From: REBR01 sp033721915
Lineage (GTDB): Bacteria > Pseudomonadota > Gammaproteobacteria > Pseudomonadales > Oleiphilaceae
NCBI GenBank assembly: GCA_033721915.1
Contig: JAWWAC010000019.1
Coordinates: 1-48,948, forward strand
Direction: 5' to 3'
Length of the DNA stretch: 48,948 nt
Part shown: in pieces, positions 8,435 to 17,197 of the stretch
How positions within the stretch are numbered: the stretch's first letter is position 1
Layout of the letters: each line of letters starts with the position of its first letter
Notes under the pieces: generated by a model
The model's database searches: none
Told to the model about the DNA's origin: nothing
Seen by the model: only the letters and a program-made list of their open reading frames with translations
Translations under genes and position numbers: made by a program

Positions 8435-9358
8435 GGGGTTCACCCGGGTGAGCCATTCCATATTCTGCCCACGGCGCCCTTCCACGGCATCAAAGTACAT
8501 CTGCTGGAACTGCGACGTCAGGGGTCCCCTGGCGCCGGTGCCGATCTGGCGACCGTCCAGCTCACGGATGGGCAGCACTTCCGCCGCCGTACCGGTAAAG
8601 AAGGCCTCATCCGCCAGGTAGACCTCGTCACGGGTGATGCGCTTTTCACGCAGCTCCACGCCCAGCTCTTTGGCAAAGGCGAAGATGGTGCGACGGGTGA
8701 TGCCGTCCAGGCAGGAGGTCAGCTCCGGCGTGTAGAGCACGCCGTTGCGGTACAGGAAGATGTTCTCGCCGGAGCCCTCGGCCACATAGCCTTCGTTGTC
8801 CAGCAGCAGGGCTTCCTCGCAGCCGCTGCTGATGGCCTCGTTCAGTGCCAGCATGGAGTTGATGTAGTTGCCGTTGGCCTTGGCCTTGCACATGGTGATG
8901 TTGACATGGTGGCGCGTGTAGGAGGAGGTGCGCACCTTGATGCCCTTCTCCCGGGCCTCGGGAGCCATGTAGGAGGGCCAGCTCCAGGCGGCCACCATCA
9001 GGTGCACCTGGAGGTTGTCGGCACGCAGGCCCATGCCCTCGGAGCCGAGAAACGCCATGGGGCGGATATAGGCGGAGTCCAGCCCGTTCTCCGCCACCAC
9101 CTTGCGCTGGGCCTCGTTGACCGTGGCCTTGTCGAAGGGCATCTTCATGGCCAGGATATGGGCCGACTGGAACAGCCGGTCGGTGTGGTCCTGCAGCCGG
9201 AAGATGGCCGCGCCCTGCTCGGTGCGGTAGGCACGGACCCCTTCAAAGACCCCCATGCCGTAATGCAGCGTATGGGTCAGCACATGCACCTTGGCATCGC
9301 GCCAGGGAACCATTTCCCCATCCATCCAGATGAGCCCGTCACGATCGGCCATCGACAT
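8432..9358 (-). CDS. ilvE: Branched-chain amino acid aminotransferase
   Basis: IlvE catalyses the final, PLP-dependent transamination that makes Leu, Ile and Val from their 2-oxo acids with glutamate. The 308-residue product is a class IV aminotransferase with WMDGEMVPWRDAKVHVLTHTLHYG near the start. The PLP-lysine region is KAKANGNYINSMLA, followed by EALLLDNEGYVAEGSGENIF and EVYLADEAFFTGTAAEV. ATG 9358 is preferred to the GTG at 9367 because TAGGAG lies 8 nt upstream of it. The gene follows glnE as in Pseudomonas, where glnE-ilvE precedes the waa genes; here the LPS genes are adjacent but convergent. Confidence 0.96.
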   Translation of the reverse strand: MSMADRDGLIWMDGEMVPWRDAKVHVLTHTLHYGMGVFEGVRAYRTEQGAAIFRLQDHTDRLFQSAHILAMKMPFDKATVNEAQRKVVAENGLDSAYIRPMAFLGSEGMGLRADNLQVHLMVAAWSWPSYMAPEAREKGIKVRTSSYTRHHVNITMCKAKANGNYINSMLALNEAISSGCEEALLLDNEGYVAEGSGENIFLYRNGVLYTPELTSCLDGITRRTIFAFAKELGVELREKRITRDEVYLADEAFFTGTAAEVLPIRELDGRQIGTGARGPLTSQFQQMYFDAVEGRRGQNMEWLTRVNP

Positions 9359-9413
9359 GCCAGCCACTCCTATGAGTCGGTGATTGAAGAATCAGAGTAA
9401 AACAGTGGCGGCA

Positions 9414-9464
9414 ATTCTAGCAGGAAAGCCAGGCCAAAACGAAGCGGACGGGGGCCCTTGTCCG
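9414..9464 (-). promoter_or_regulatory. glnE/ilvE intergenic: weak hairpin and -10-like element
   Basis: Between the glnE stop (9487) and ilvE, the minus strand has a CGGAC/GTCCG stem (9464-9460 with 9449-9445) followed by CTTCGTTTT, a weak terminator-like structure. It then has TAGAAT at 9419-9414, a 5/6 match to a -10 box about 55 nt before the ilvE start. No good -35 box is visible. ilvE may have its own promoter as well as read-through from glnE. Confidence 0.3.
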
Positions 9465-9486
9465 GGTTAATTCCCCGGCGCTTCAT

Positions 9487-12399
9487 TCAGGCCCCTGAGA
9501 GCATGATCCGGCGCCATGCCTGGCTCACAGTATCCCGCTCTTCACGGAACAGGCTCTCGTCCACTTCGCTGTTGCGGGTCTGCAGTGCCTGGCGGTGGAT
9601 GGTGGAGCGCATGGCGATGTAGATATCCCGCAGCCGCTCCGCCTCCCGGGGGTCGAGGATGCCCTCCTCACCCAGTGTTTCCAGCTGGCGCACATTGTCG
9701 GAGTAGTCGGTGATGCGGGGATTGCCATGGGCATGGGCCAGAATCAGGTACTGCACCATGAATTCGATGTCGATAATGCCGCCGGCGTCCTGCTTGAGAT
9801 GAAAGAACCCCTCCTTCGTGCCCTTGGCCGAGCGCATCTTTTCCCGCATGGCCGCCACCTCCTCGCGCAGCTTCCCGGGATCACGGGACTGGCACAGCAG
9901 ATCCCGGCGCAGTGCCTCGAAGGCACGGCCGGTATCGCCACTGCCGGCCACCCAGCGGGTGCGTGCCAGCGCCTGGTGCTCCCAGGTCCAGGCGTCCTGT
10001 CGCTGGTAGTGCTCGAAGGCCTTCAGGGTGCTGACCAGAAGCCCTGAATTGCCGGAGGGGCGAAGGCGCATATCCACCTCGTAGAGCTGCCCTGAGGGGG
10101 TGTGGGTATTGAGGATATGCACAATGCGCTGGCCAAGGCGGGTGTAGAACACGGCGTTGTCGATGCTGCGCTCCCCGTCCGTGGCCAGCTCCGGATCGTT
10201 GTCATGGACGAACACCAGATCCAGGTCCGAGGTGTAACCCAGCTCAATGCCGCCGAACTTGCCATAGCCGATCACGGCAAAATCCATGGCCACCGGCTCC
10301 CCGTCCCCGTTCAGGGGGGTGCCATAGCGGCTGGTCAGGTGGTGCCAGGCCAGCACCACCACATGCTCCAGAACCACCTCCGCCACCCAGGTGAGGTAAT
10401 CGCTCACCTTCTTCAGTGCCAGTGTGCCCCGAAGCTCGGCGGCGGCCACGCGCAGCACATGGGCCTTCTTGTAATGGCGCAGACACTCCATCTGCTCCTC
10501 CAGGTCGTCCATGGGGATGCGCAGCAGCTGCTGTCGCAGTTCGTCCTCCAGCTCATCCTTGGCCGGCGGTGCGTAAAGACTCTCGGCATTGAGCAGCTCA
10601 TCCAGCAGCAGCGGCGTCTGTGCCAGCTGCCGGGCAATCCAGGGGCTGGCGCTGCACAGCTTGACCAGCTCCGCCAGTGCCCCGGGGTTCTCATTCAGCA
10701 GCACCAGGTAGGCACTGCGGCGCAGCACCGACTCCACCAGCTCCAGCACCCGCTCCAGTGTCTGTGACGGCTGCTCCGCCTCGGACAGCGCCGCCAGCAG
10801 CCCCGGCATAAAGCCGTCCAGGCGGCTGCGGCCCTGTCGCTGAAGGCTCTGCAGTGCCCGGCTCTCACGCAGCTTGCGCAGGCTTTCCAGGGACTCACCG
10901 GGCTGCTCATAGCCGGCCTTTGCCAGCCATTTTTCAGCCCTGGCACCGGTGAACTCACCCAGCCAGATCTCCTTCCAGGCATCGTCCAGCCGGGCCTTCC
11001 GGCCTTCCTTTTCATCGGTGGTGATAATGTCCGCAAAGTGGCGGCTGACCGCCGCCCTGTGCTCATCCAGCCGCTCCCTGAGCCCCTCCCAGCTGGAACA
11101 ATCCATGATCAGCGCCAGACGGTCACGGCCGGCCTGATCCTCGGGCAGTGTCTGGGTCTGTTTGTCCGCCACCCCCTGCAGGGCATGTTCCAGGTCGCGC
11201 AGAAAGACATAGGCCCGGGAAAGATCCGCCACCACCGTGGCGGGCAGCAGTTCCCGCTCCGCCAGTGCCTTCAGCACCGTCAGCAGGTGCCGCTCCTGCA
11301 GCTCCTGGTCACGGCCGCCACGGATCAGCTGGAAGGCCTGCACCACAAACTCCACCTCCCGTATGCCACCGGCACCGAGCTTGATGTTGTTCTCCAGCCC
11401 CTTGCGCCGCACCTCACGGCTGATCATGGACTTCATTTCCCGCAGTGACTCAAAGGCGCTGAAGTCGATGTAACGGCGATAGACAAAGGGGCGCAGCATG
11501 GCCATCAGCTGCTGCCCGGCACGGCGGTCGCCGGCCACCACACGGGCCTTGACCATGGCGTAGCGTTCCCATTCACGGCCCTGGTCCTGGTAATAGGCTT
11601 CCAGTGCGGCAAAACACAGTGCCAGGGCCCCGCTCTGGCCATAGGGGCGCAGCCGCATGTCCACCCGGAACACAAAGCCGTCCGCCGTGGGCTTGTCCAG
11701 CGCCTGTATCAGACGCTGGCCCAGGCGGGTGAAGAATGGCTGGTTTTCCATGGGCCGGGGGCCGCCACGGGTCTCTCCCTGGTCCGGGTAGGCAAAGATC
11801 AGGTCGATGTCCGAGGAGACATTCAGCTCGCCGGCCCCCAGCTTGCCCATGCCCACCACCACCAGCTTCTGTGGCACTGCATGGTCACTGTGGGGGGCCT
11901 GTCCCATGGGGGTGCCCCACTGCTGGCAGGCGTCCTGGTAGAGCCATTCCAGAGCGCCATCAATGGCCACCTCCGCCAGCTCCGTCATGGCCCCCATGGT
12001 CTCCCGCAGGTCGCTCCAGCCCAGCAGGTCCCGCCACAGCAGCCGGAACATGGCCCGGCGGCGGAATGCCCGCAGCTGCCGGTGCAGGCTCTCCTCATCA
12101 CGCACCTGCTCCAGCAGAGACTGCCATTCCCGGGCCAGCAGACCCTCGCTCCAGGGCTGCTCAAGGACCGCCTCCGTCAGCAGCGGTGCCAGCACATCGC
12201 TGTGGCGCACCAGCTGCTCCCGCAGGTAATCGCTCCGCGCCATGGCCTGGATCAGGTCGTTTTCCCGCCCCTGGCGCCAATGCTGCAGTACCGGGTCCGG
12301 CACCGCCAGCAGATCCTCCCAGGCCTGGGCCGTTGTAGCCTTGAGGCTCTCCGGCAAGCGTTGCAGCGCGGCGGGGGGCGCCTCTGACTCCTGGGACAT
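9487..12399 (-). CDS. glnE: Glutamine synthetase adenylyltransferase/adenylyl-removing enzyme
   Basis: GlnE adenylylates and deadenylylates GlnA in answer to PII and glutamine, tuning ammonia assimilation. The 970-residue product has the family's tandem nucleotidyltransferase domains. The N-terminal (removing) site contains GKLGAGELNVSSDIDLIFAYP and the C-terminal (adding) site GKFGGIELGYTSDLDLVFVHD, each with the paired aspartates that bind metal. The PII-binding helical regions and FHLKQDAGGIIDIEFMVQYLILAH follow. AGGAG lies 7 nt before the ATG at 12399. Its substrate GlnA is encoded 11 kb away in this window with a matching tyrosine. Length and motifs agree with a complete, active enzyme. 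Confidence 0.97.
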   Translation of the reverse strand: MSQESEAPPAALQRLPESLKATTAQAWEDLLAVPDPVLQHWRQGRENDLIQAMARSDYLREQLVRHSDVLAPLLTEAVLEQPWSEGLLAREWQSLLEQVRDEESLHRQLRAFRRRAMFRLLWRDLLGWSDLRETMGAMTELAEVAIDGALEWLYQDACQQWGTPMGQAPHSDHAVPQKLVVVGMGKLGAGELNVSSDIDLIFAYPDQGETRGGPRPMENQPFFTRLGQRLIQALDKPTADGFVFRVDMRLRPYGQSGALALCFAALEAYYQDQGREWERYAMVKARVVAGDRRAGQQLMAMLRPFVYRRYIDFSAFESLREMKSMISREVRRKGLENNIKLGAGGIREVEFVVQAFQLIRGGRDQELQERHLLTVLKALAERELLPATVVADLSRAYVFLRDLEHALQGVADKQTQTLPEDQAGRDRLALIMDCSSWEGLRERLDEHRAAVSRHFADIITTDEKEGRKARLDDAWKEIWLGEFTGARAEKWLAKAGYEQPGESLESLRKLRESRALQSLQRQGRSRLDGFMPGLLAALSEAEQPSQTLERVLELVESVLRRSAYLVLLNENPGALAELVKLCSASPWIARQLAQTPLLLDELLNAESLYAPPAKDELEDELRQQLLRIPMDDLEEQMECLRHYKKAHVLRVAAAELRGTLALKKVSDYLTWVAEVVLEHVVVLAWHHLTSRYGTPLNGDGEPVAMDFAVIGYGKFGGIELGYTSDLDLVFVHDNDPELATDGERSIDNAVFYTRLGQRIVHILNTHTPSGQLYEVDMRLRPSGNSGLLVSTLKAFEHYQRQDAWTWEHQALARTRWVAGSGDTGRAFEALRRDLLCQSRDPGKLREEVAAMREKMRSAKGTKEGFFHLKQDAGGIIDIEFMVQYLILAHAHGNPRITDYSDNVRQLETLGEEGILDPREAERLRDIYIAMRSTIHRQALQTRNSEVDESLFREERDTVSQAWRRIMLSGA

Positions 12400-12513
12400 G
12401 GTGGGACTCCTGGCAAGTGCTGGGTGGTGGCGACTATACTCGCACCATTATGGACACATGCCACTGTGACAGCCAGCCCGGTCAGGCTGTCTCAACGAAG
12501 GAAAACGTCCCCC

Positions 12514-13668
12514 ATGCTGACACCCATGCAGCGACAGTCATTCGAGCATCAGGAGGCACACCCCCATACCCCGGGGCGGCTGATGCGCCGGCGCATCCGC
12601 TTTCTGATGCTGTTGCTGCTGGCACTGATTGCCAGCCACGGCCTGCTGATGATGCTGCTGGAAGGGCTCTCACTGCCGGATGCGTTCTGGCTGACCTTCA
12701 CCACACTGGTGACCGTGGGTTACGGGGACCTGTCGCCGGCCACCCACGCCGGACGCCTGGCCACCATCCTGCTGCTGTACATTACCGCCATCACCACGGT
12801 GACACTGATTATCAGTGACTACATCGAATACCGCTTTTACCGCAGGGAACGCATACTGACCGGCCGCTGGAGACTGAACGTGAAAGACCATATCCTGATC
12901 ATCAACGCCCCCCACCACGCCGCACCCCAGTACTTCAACCGACTGATCCGTCAGCTGCGACTCGACAGCAGCTACAGCCAGACCCCCATTGTGCTGCTGA
13001 GCAACCGCTACCCACAGGGCATGCCCACCGAGATGCAGGACATCGGGCTGCACCTGATTCACGGCAGTGGCAACCAGTCACAGGCACTGGACCGGGCCCA
13101 GGTGAGCCGGGCACGGCACATCGTGGTGCTGGCCAATGACGAGGGGGACAGCGATTCGGACAGCATGACCTTTGACATCCTGCACCGCCTGGAGGAGCGC
13201 AAGCTGTCACGGCGTGCCGTGGTGGAATGCGTCACGGACGACAACCGCCAGCGACTGGAGGCCCTCAGGCCCATGAGCGTGATCCGCCCTGTCCGCACCT
13301 ACCCGGAGATCATGGTGCGGGCCCTGCAGGCACCGGGCTCGGAAAAGGTGCTGGAGGATCTGTTCAACTACGAGCAGGACCACCCTCACCGCTTTAACCT
13401 CACCGTGAGCGACCTCACCTGGGCCCAGGTGGTGAGCGCACTGATCAGCGCCGACCTGGGTACCGCCATGGCCTATATCGACAAGGACAACCGGGTTGTC
13501 TGCCACCCCCCCGCGGATCAGGAAATCCAGGCCACCGGACTGATTCTGCTGGTGAAAACCAGCACCAGCCCGGACACCCCGGAAGTGCGCCAGGCACTGG
13601 ACCAGCACCGCCAGTTCCTGCAGCAGTGGCGGCAATTCAGCCGGGAATCCGGCCCGGTAACCGACTGA
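12514..13668 (+). CDS. Two-TM potassium channel with cytoplasmic RCK (TrkA-like) domains
   Basis: The 384-residue product has one transmembrane helix (about 30-50), a pore loop with the selectivity filter TVGYGD at about 67-72, and a second helix (about 82-102). This is the KcsA/MthK-like two-TM layout. The remaining 270 residues form a regulatory region: DHILIINAPHHAAPQYFNRLIRQL stands at the Rossmann start but lacks the usual GxGxxG, then IVVLANDEGDSDSDSMTFDIL and a C-terminal ligand-binding part. ATG 12514 is chosen because GAAGGAAAA precedes it; an ORF extension to 12424 has no ribosome site. It is divergent from glnE and alone on its strand. It is probably an ion-gated K+ channel; direction and ligand are unknown. 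Confidence 0.87.
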   Translation: MLTPMQRQSFEHQEAHPHTPGRLMRRRIRFLMLLLLALIASHGLLMMLLEGLSLPDAFWLTFTTLVTVGYGDLSPATHAGRLATILLLYITAITTVTLIISDYIEYRFYRRERILTGRWRLNVKDHILIINAPHHAAPQYFNRLIRQLRLDSSYSQTPIVLLSNRYPQGMPTEMQDIGLHLIHGSGNQSQALDRAQVSRARHIVVLANDEGDSDSDSMTFDILHRLEERKLSRRAVVECVTDDNRQRLEALRPMSVIRPVRTYPEIMVRALQAPGSEKVLEDLFNYEQDHPHRFNLTVSDLTWAQVVSALISADLGTAMAYIDKDNRVVCHPPADQEIQATGLILLVKTSTSPDTPEVRQALDQHRQFLQQWRQFSRESGPVTD

Positions 13669-13709
13669 GCCGGGCCGCTATTGCCCCTCCCGGACTGGCA
13701 AGTGTTCAC

Positions 13710-13778
13710 CTGTCATATAAAATTCATCTCTGTCATACAAAATTCACCTTTGTAGTAAATCTGTCATACAACGTCTAT
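13710..13778 (+). promoter_or_regulatory. Tandem Pho-box-like repeats upstream of the OprO/P-type porin
   Basis: CTGTCAT, the PhoB half-site, occurs at 13710, 13730 and 13761. Weaker half-sites lie exactly 11 bp after each one (AATTCAT at 13721, AATTCAC at 13741, CGTCTAT at 13772), which is the 7+4 spacing of E. coli Pho boxes. The first two boxes form a 20-bp tandem repeat with 18 identities. TAGTAAAT (13753) and TCTATAAAG (13774) are possible -10 regions. PhoB control is inferred from the match to the known box and from the porin type downstream. Confidence 0.7.
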
Positions 13779-13849
13779 AAAGTTGCAACATCGGCCTGCC
13801 GGGCTGACCGCTGAAATTCACCCTGATGCGCAACACTGGAGAAAGACCC

Positions 13850-14965
13850 ATGAAAAAACATCAACAATGGAAAGTCACTGCCCTGGCCGCCATCATTGGC
13901 GCCAGTGCTGCCGGCAACGCGTTTGCCGCACCGGAATTCAGCCCCCGTGGCCGTGTTCATGTGGATGTCGCTCTGCACGACGAAGACGTCACCGAGCTGG
14001 GTGACAGCATGAATACCCGCCGGGCCCGTCTCGGTGTGGATGGCAAGCTCGACGATCAGTGGGACTTTATTATTGAGTACGACTTTGCCGAAGAGGGTGT
14101 TGCCGCCAGGGACGTCTATCTGCGCTACCGCCTGCCAATGGGCCGCCTGATCATTGGCCAGACCAAGGTGCCCATGGGTCTCAGCGAATCCACCAGCTCC
14201 AACAACATCACTTTCATCGAGCGCGCCTCCAACAACAACGCCTTCAATGACGCGTTCCGCCTGGGTCTGAGCTATCACCTGTCACAGGACAACTTCACCT
14301 TCCAGAGCATGGTGTACAGCCGCGCCATTGGTGATGAGAAAGAAGCCGGGGATTCACAGATCGGCTTCGGCAACCGGTTTGTGTTCAACCCCATCAATCA
14401 GGGCACTCAGGTGGTGCACCTGGGTGCCTCGGTCGCCTATGAGGACCTGGGTGACCAGCTCGGCGTCCGCTACCGGGAGCGCCCCGAAGCCCGCCCTGCC
14501 GGTGTGCGCCTGATTGATACCGGCAGCCTTGACGACGTGACCGACACCTTCAAGTACGGACTGGAAGCGGCCTACAAGAACGGCCCCTTCTCCGCCGAGG
14601 CGGAATACCTGAATGTGGATGCGGACCGCATCCTCGCCGAGGACCCGAGCTTCAGCGGCTACCATGTCCAGGCCAGCTATGTGCTGACCGGCGAGTCCCG
14701 CGGCTACAGCGGCGGCAAGTTCGGCGGCATCAAGCCGCAGGATCCCGCCGGCGCCTGGGAAGTGGCGGCCCGTTTCAGCTCCGTGGACCTGGATGACAGC
14801 GGTGTCACCGGCGGCAAGCAGGACAACATCACACTGGGCCTGAACTACTACGCCACCTCCAAGGTGCGCTTCATGGCCAACCTGATCCAGGCCGACATCG
14901 AAGGCGGCGTCAACGGCGACGAGAAGCCCAAAATCGCCCTGTTCCGGGCGCAGTACAGCTTCTGA
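13850..14965 (+). CDS. OprO/OprP-family porin, probably phosphate- or polyphosphate-selective
   Basis: The 371-residue precursor has a signal peptide (MKKHQQWKVTALAAIIGASAAGNAFA) and then FSPRGRVHVDVALHDED, TRRARLGVDGKLDDQWDFIIEYDFAEEGVAARDVYLRY and PMGRLIIGQTKVPMGLSESTSSNNITFIER, all typical of the phosphate-selective porin O/P family. It ends IALFRAQYSF with the C-terminal Phe used by the Bam machinery. ATG 13850 is chosen over 13826 because GGAGAAAG and the signal peptide match it. Pho-box-like repeats upstream support expression under phosphate limitation, and a strong terminator follows. Some family members pass other anions, so selectivity remains an inference. Confidence 0.85.
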   Translation: MKKHQQWKVTALAAIIGASAAGNAFAAPEFSPRGRVHVDVALHDEDVTELGDSMNTRRARLGVDGKLDDQWDFIIEYDFAEEGVAARDVYLRYRLPMGRLIIGQTKVPMGLSESTSSNNITFIERASNNNAFNDAFRLGLSYHLSQDNFTFQSMVYSRAIGDEKEAGDSQIGFGNRFVFNPINQGTQVVHLGASVAYEDLGDQLGVRYRERPEARPAGVRLIDTGSLDDVTDTFKYGLEAAYKNGPFSAEAEYLNVDADRILAEDPSFSGYHVQASYVLTGESRGYSGGKFGGIKPQDPAGAWEVAARFSSVDLDDSGVTGGKQDNITLGLNYYATSKVRFMANLIQADIEGGVNGDEKPKIALFRAQYSF

Positions 14966-14979
14966 CAATCCCGTCACGC

Positions 14980-15008
14980 AAAAAACCCCGCCGAGGCGGG
15001 GTTTTTTT
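14980..15008. terminator. Bidirectional intrinsic terminator (porin / CYTH gene)
   Basis: A run of As, the stem ACCCCGCC-GA-GGCGGGGT, and a run of seven Ts make a strong Rho-independent terminator readable on both strands. It sits between the porin stop at 14965 and the stop of the convergent CYTH gene at 15026. Confidence 0.93.
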
Positions 15009-15025
15009 ATGGTTCTTCGGAAGGC

Positions 15026-15910
15026 TCAGCCCAGTGCCAGGCTCAGTTGCAGTGGTGCCAGTTGTTCCATGGACTGCAGTGCCTCACGGGGAGGCGTGGC
15101 ATCCTGGCTGTGCTGCTCCAGGGCGGTCAGCACGGACTGCCAGGCCTGCTCCTGGCCCGCCTGCATGGCTTTGTCCCGCAGTTCCCCGTGCAGTGCCAGC
15201 ACTGCCGGCCAGCCCGCCTGGCTGTCTTCCAGCCAGTGCACGCTCAGCCCGTGGAGCCAGGCATCCACCGGATCGTCCGAGGAAGAGTCGCCAATGCGCG
15301 GGTGATAGAGGCCGGCCAGGTGGTAGCCCTGCTCGGCCTTGCTGATGGTGTTGAGAAACAGCGGCACCGACTGGCTGACCTGGTAGGCCAGCCGCTGCAA
15401 CCGCTCCGGATCCCCCGCCTTGAGCTCCAGCTCCAGCTCACACAGCGGCTTGCTCTGCCCCCCGGCCAGCACCTCACCGTGATCCAGTGCCGCCTCCACC
15501 ACGGGACCGTCGTCCCCCCGTGGCAGGATGTCCACGATATGGCGCTGGAAATGGGTATCGAAACTGGGCCCCAGCAGCGGCAGCAGCGGGCTGTCCGCCA
15601 GGGGTGTCTCCGCCAGCAGACGGTAGTCCAGCTGATAGGAGGACAGTGGCCATTCCCACTCGCCACGGCTGGCCACACCGCCGGACAGGGCGCCACGGGT
15701 CTTCAGTGTCTGTATGGGGCGGCCACCGGCATCCCTGAGACGCAGGGCCATCATATGCTGGTTGAGCTGTCCGTCCGGGGTGTCGTAGTAGGTGTTGCGC
15801 ATGGCCAGGCGGTCCCCCTGGCGGGCGCCCGGCAACGCCAGCAGCGCGGCTTCCAGCCCGGCCATTCGGTCAGGGGAGAAGGACAGCTTGATCTCGATTT
15901 CCCGTGCCAT
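15026..15910 (-). CDS. CYTH-domain inorganic triphosphatase (YgiF-like, without full CHAD)
   Basis: The 294-residue product begins MAREIEIKLSFSPDRM; EIEIK is the ExExK motif of CYTH tunnel enzymes that hydrolyse triphosphates. Other CYTH elements follow: NTYYDTPDGQLNQHMMALRLRD, QTLKTRGA, GEWEWPL, VEAALDHGEVLAGG and CELELELKAGD. E. coli YgiF, whose gene adjoins glnE, has CYTH plus a long CHAD domain; here only about 90 residues follow the CYTH part, so CHAD is absent or vestigial. The start at 15910 is set by this motif, since the ORF extends upstream without similarity. glnE lies about 3 kb away. It is probably a tripolyphosphatase. Confidence 0.85.
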   Translation of the reverse strand: MAREIEIKLSFSPDRMAGLEAALLALPGARQGDRLAMRNTYYDTPDGQLNQHMMALRLRDAGGRPIQTLKTRGALSGGVASRGEWEWPLSSYQLDYRLLAETPLADSPLLPLLGPSFDTHFQRHIVDILPRGDDGPVVEAALDHGEVLAGGQSKPLCELELELKAGDPERLQRLAYQVSQSVPLFLNTISKAEQGYHLAGLYHPRIGDSSSDDPVDAWLHGLSVHWLEDSQAGWPAVLALHGELRDKAMQAGQEQAWQSVLTALEQHSQDATPPREALQSMEQLAPLQLSLALG

Positions 15911-16059
15911 GGTCTGACTCCACTGTCTCCGGACTGTCATGCCGGCCCGCCTCCCGCCATGGGAGAAGCGGAACCGGCCCTGACTCTCAAGGTAGCACAG
16001 GGTGTCCAATGCGATAGCACCGCGCCGGTTGCCCCCTGCGGGGCAGCGGCGCCAGTGGA

Positions 16060-17055
16060 TCAGAAGTGGTAACGGGCACCGATCAGCAGATCCCGGGTGT
16101 CCGGGGTGAACCGGTCAGATTCGGACTGGAACGCTTCCACATAGAGGTCAAGGTGTTCGGAGAGATGGTGAAGAGCCTGTACGGAATACACATTGGTGCG
16201 TTCGTCACTGACCTCGTCCTTGCCCCGTTCCCAGGCCAGTGCGAAACGGTTGGGCCCGATGGCATAGCTGGCCAGCAGGCCAAACAGGTTCGCCACGTCG
16301 TCCCTGTACTGGAATTCGGCCGTCACACCCAGCTGTTCACCCAGGTAGCTGCCACGGGCACCGTAAGTGTTTTCGTTGTCGGGGCCACTGCCACCGTCGT
16401 TGGAATCCATACCGACGGCCCACTGCCAGTTGCCACTGTTGTAGCTGGACACCAACTGGAAGGGGTTGCTGCTCTTGCCTTCACGCAGCAAGGTCTCCTT
16501 GTCACCGTCACCGTTGATCTGCACAGCACCGTGGAACTGAAAGCCTTCGCCATCCCCGGTGGAGTACTGCAGCAGGTTGCTGCGGCCGGTATCAAAGGGG
16601 CCCGGAATATTGCGTGGCTCCCCTTCGTTACGGAACTCGCTCTGGAAGAAGTTGGCGATCTGGCCGACCTTCTGCTCGTAGACGGTATCGTCGGTACCGG
16701 CCCAGACCCGGCCAAAGTCCCCTTCCACGCCAAAATAGGCGTACTCGAAGTTATCAAAGGCGCGCTGGTCCTGGTCCGCGTCAAACCAGATCTCGGCGCG
16801 GCCAAAGCCGGTCAGTCCGGGCATGATCTCGTGGCTGTGGCGCACACCCAGATAAGACTCGTTGTCCTTGAAGCTTCTTTCGCTGCCGATAACTTCGCTG
16901 CTGGTATCCTTGTGCTCAAAGGCCAGGGACAGGGCGCCATAAACCTTGGGCATGATATCGAGACGGTGGGTCACTTCATCCACATCGGCAGAGGCCCAGA
17001 CGGAGCCGCTTGAGACGCAGAGGGCCACGGCGCTGGCCAGCGAGACTTTCTTCAT
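16060..17055 (-). CDS. Gram-negative general porin
   Basis: The 331-residue precursor has a clear signal peptide (MKKVSLASAVALCVSSGSVWA, cut before SADVDEV). It then alternates short beta-strand-like segments: KVYGALSLAFEHKD, NESYLGVRHSHEIMPGLTGFGRAEIW, FDNFEYAYFGVEGDFGRVWAGTDDTVYEQ. The last resembles the GNLRLGR(Q)D strand and L3 entry of trimeric porins. It ends LLIGARYHF with the C-terminal Phe. AAGGAA lies upstream of ATG 17055; an ORF extension to 17106 is not supported. It appears to be a single-gene unit, and the substrate cannot be read from sequence. It is not closely similar to the OprO/P-type porin 1 kb away. Confidence 0.88.
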   Translation of the reverse strand: MKKVSLASAVALCVSSGSVWASADVDEVTHRLDIMPKVYGALSLAFEHKDTSSEVIGSERSFKDNESYLGVRHSHEIMPGLTGFGRAEIWFDADQDQRAFDNFEYAYFGVEGDFGRVWAGTDDTVYEQKVGQIANFFQSEFRNEGEPRNIPGPFDTGRSNLLQYSTGDGEGFQFHGAVQINGDGDKETLLREGKSSNPFQLVSSYNSGNWQWAVGMDSNDGGSGPDNENTYGARGSYLGEQLGVTAEFQYRDDVANLFGLLASYAIGPNRFALAWERGKDEVSDERTNVYSVQALHHLSEHLDLYVEAFQSESDRFTPDTRDLLIGARYHF

Positions 17056-17197
17056 TGTGTCAATTCCTTCAGAAACCGGCGAGTAAAAGTAGCCAGAGGA
17101 TACCACCGCAAAGTGCCCTTTGGCGAAGAATCCGGACCAGATTCACCAATCAGTAATGCCGTGATTAATGGCCCGGGAAAAACAGGGCCCGCGGCCC

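Noticed and set aside
13826..13849. Alternative start of the OprO/P-type porin at 13826
   Set aside because: It would add eight residues before an otherwise perfect signal peptide and lacks the GGAGAAAG ribosome site that serves ATG 13850.
16029..16045. GCCCC/GGGGC hairpin between the second porin and the CYTH gene as a terminator
   Set aside because: No T-tract follows on either strand; GC-rich stems of this size are common in this DNA.
15047..16072. Antisense frame opposite the CYTH gene
   Set aside because: It is low-complexity Gln/His/Leu-rich translation with no motif; the CYTH gene on the other strand has clear family motifs.
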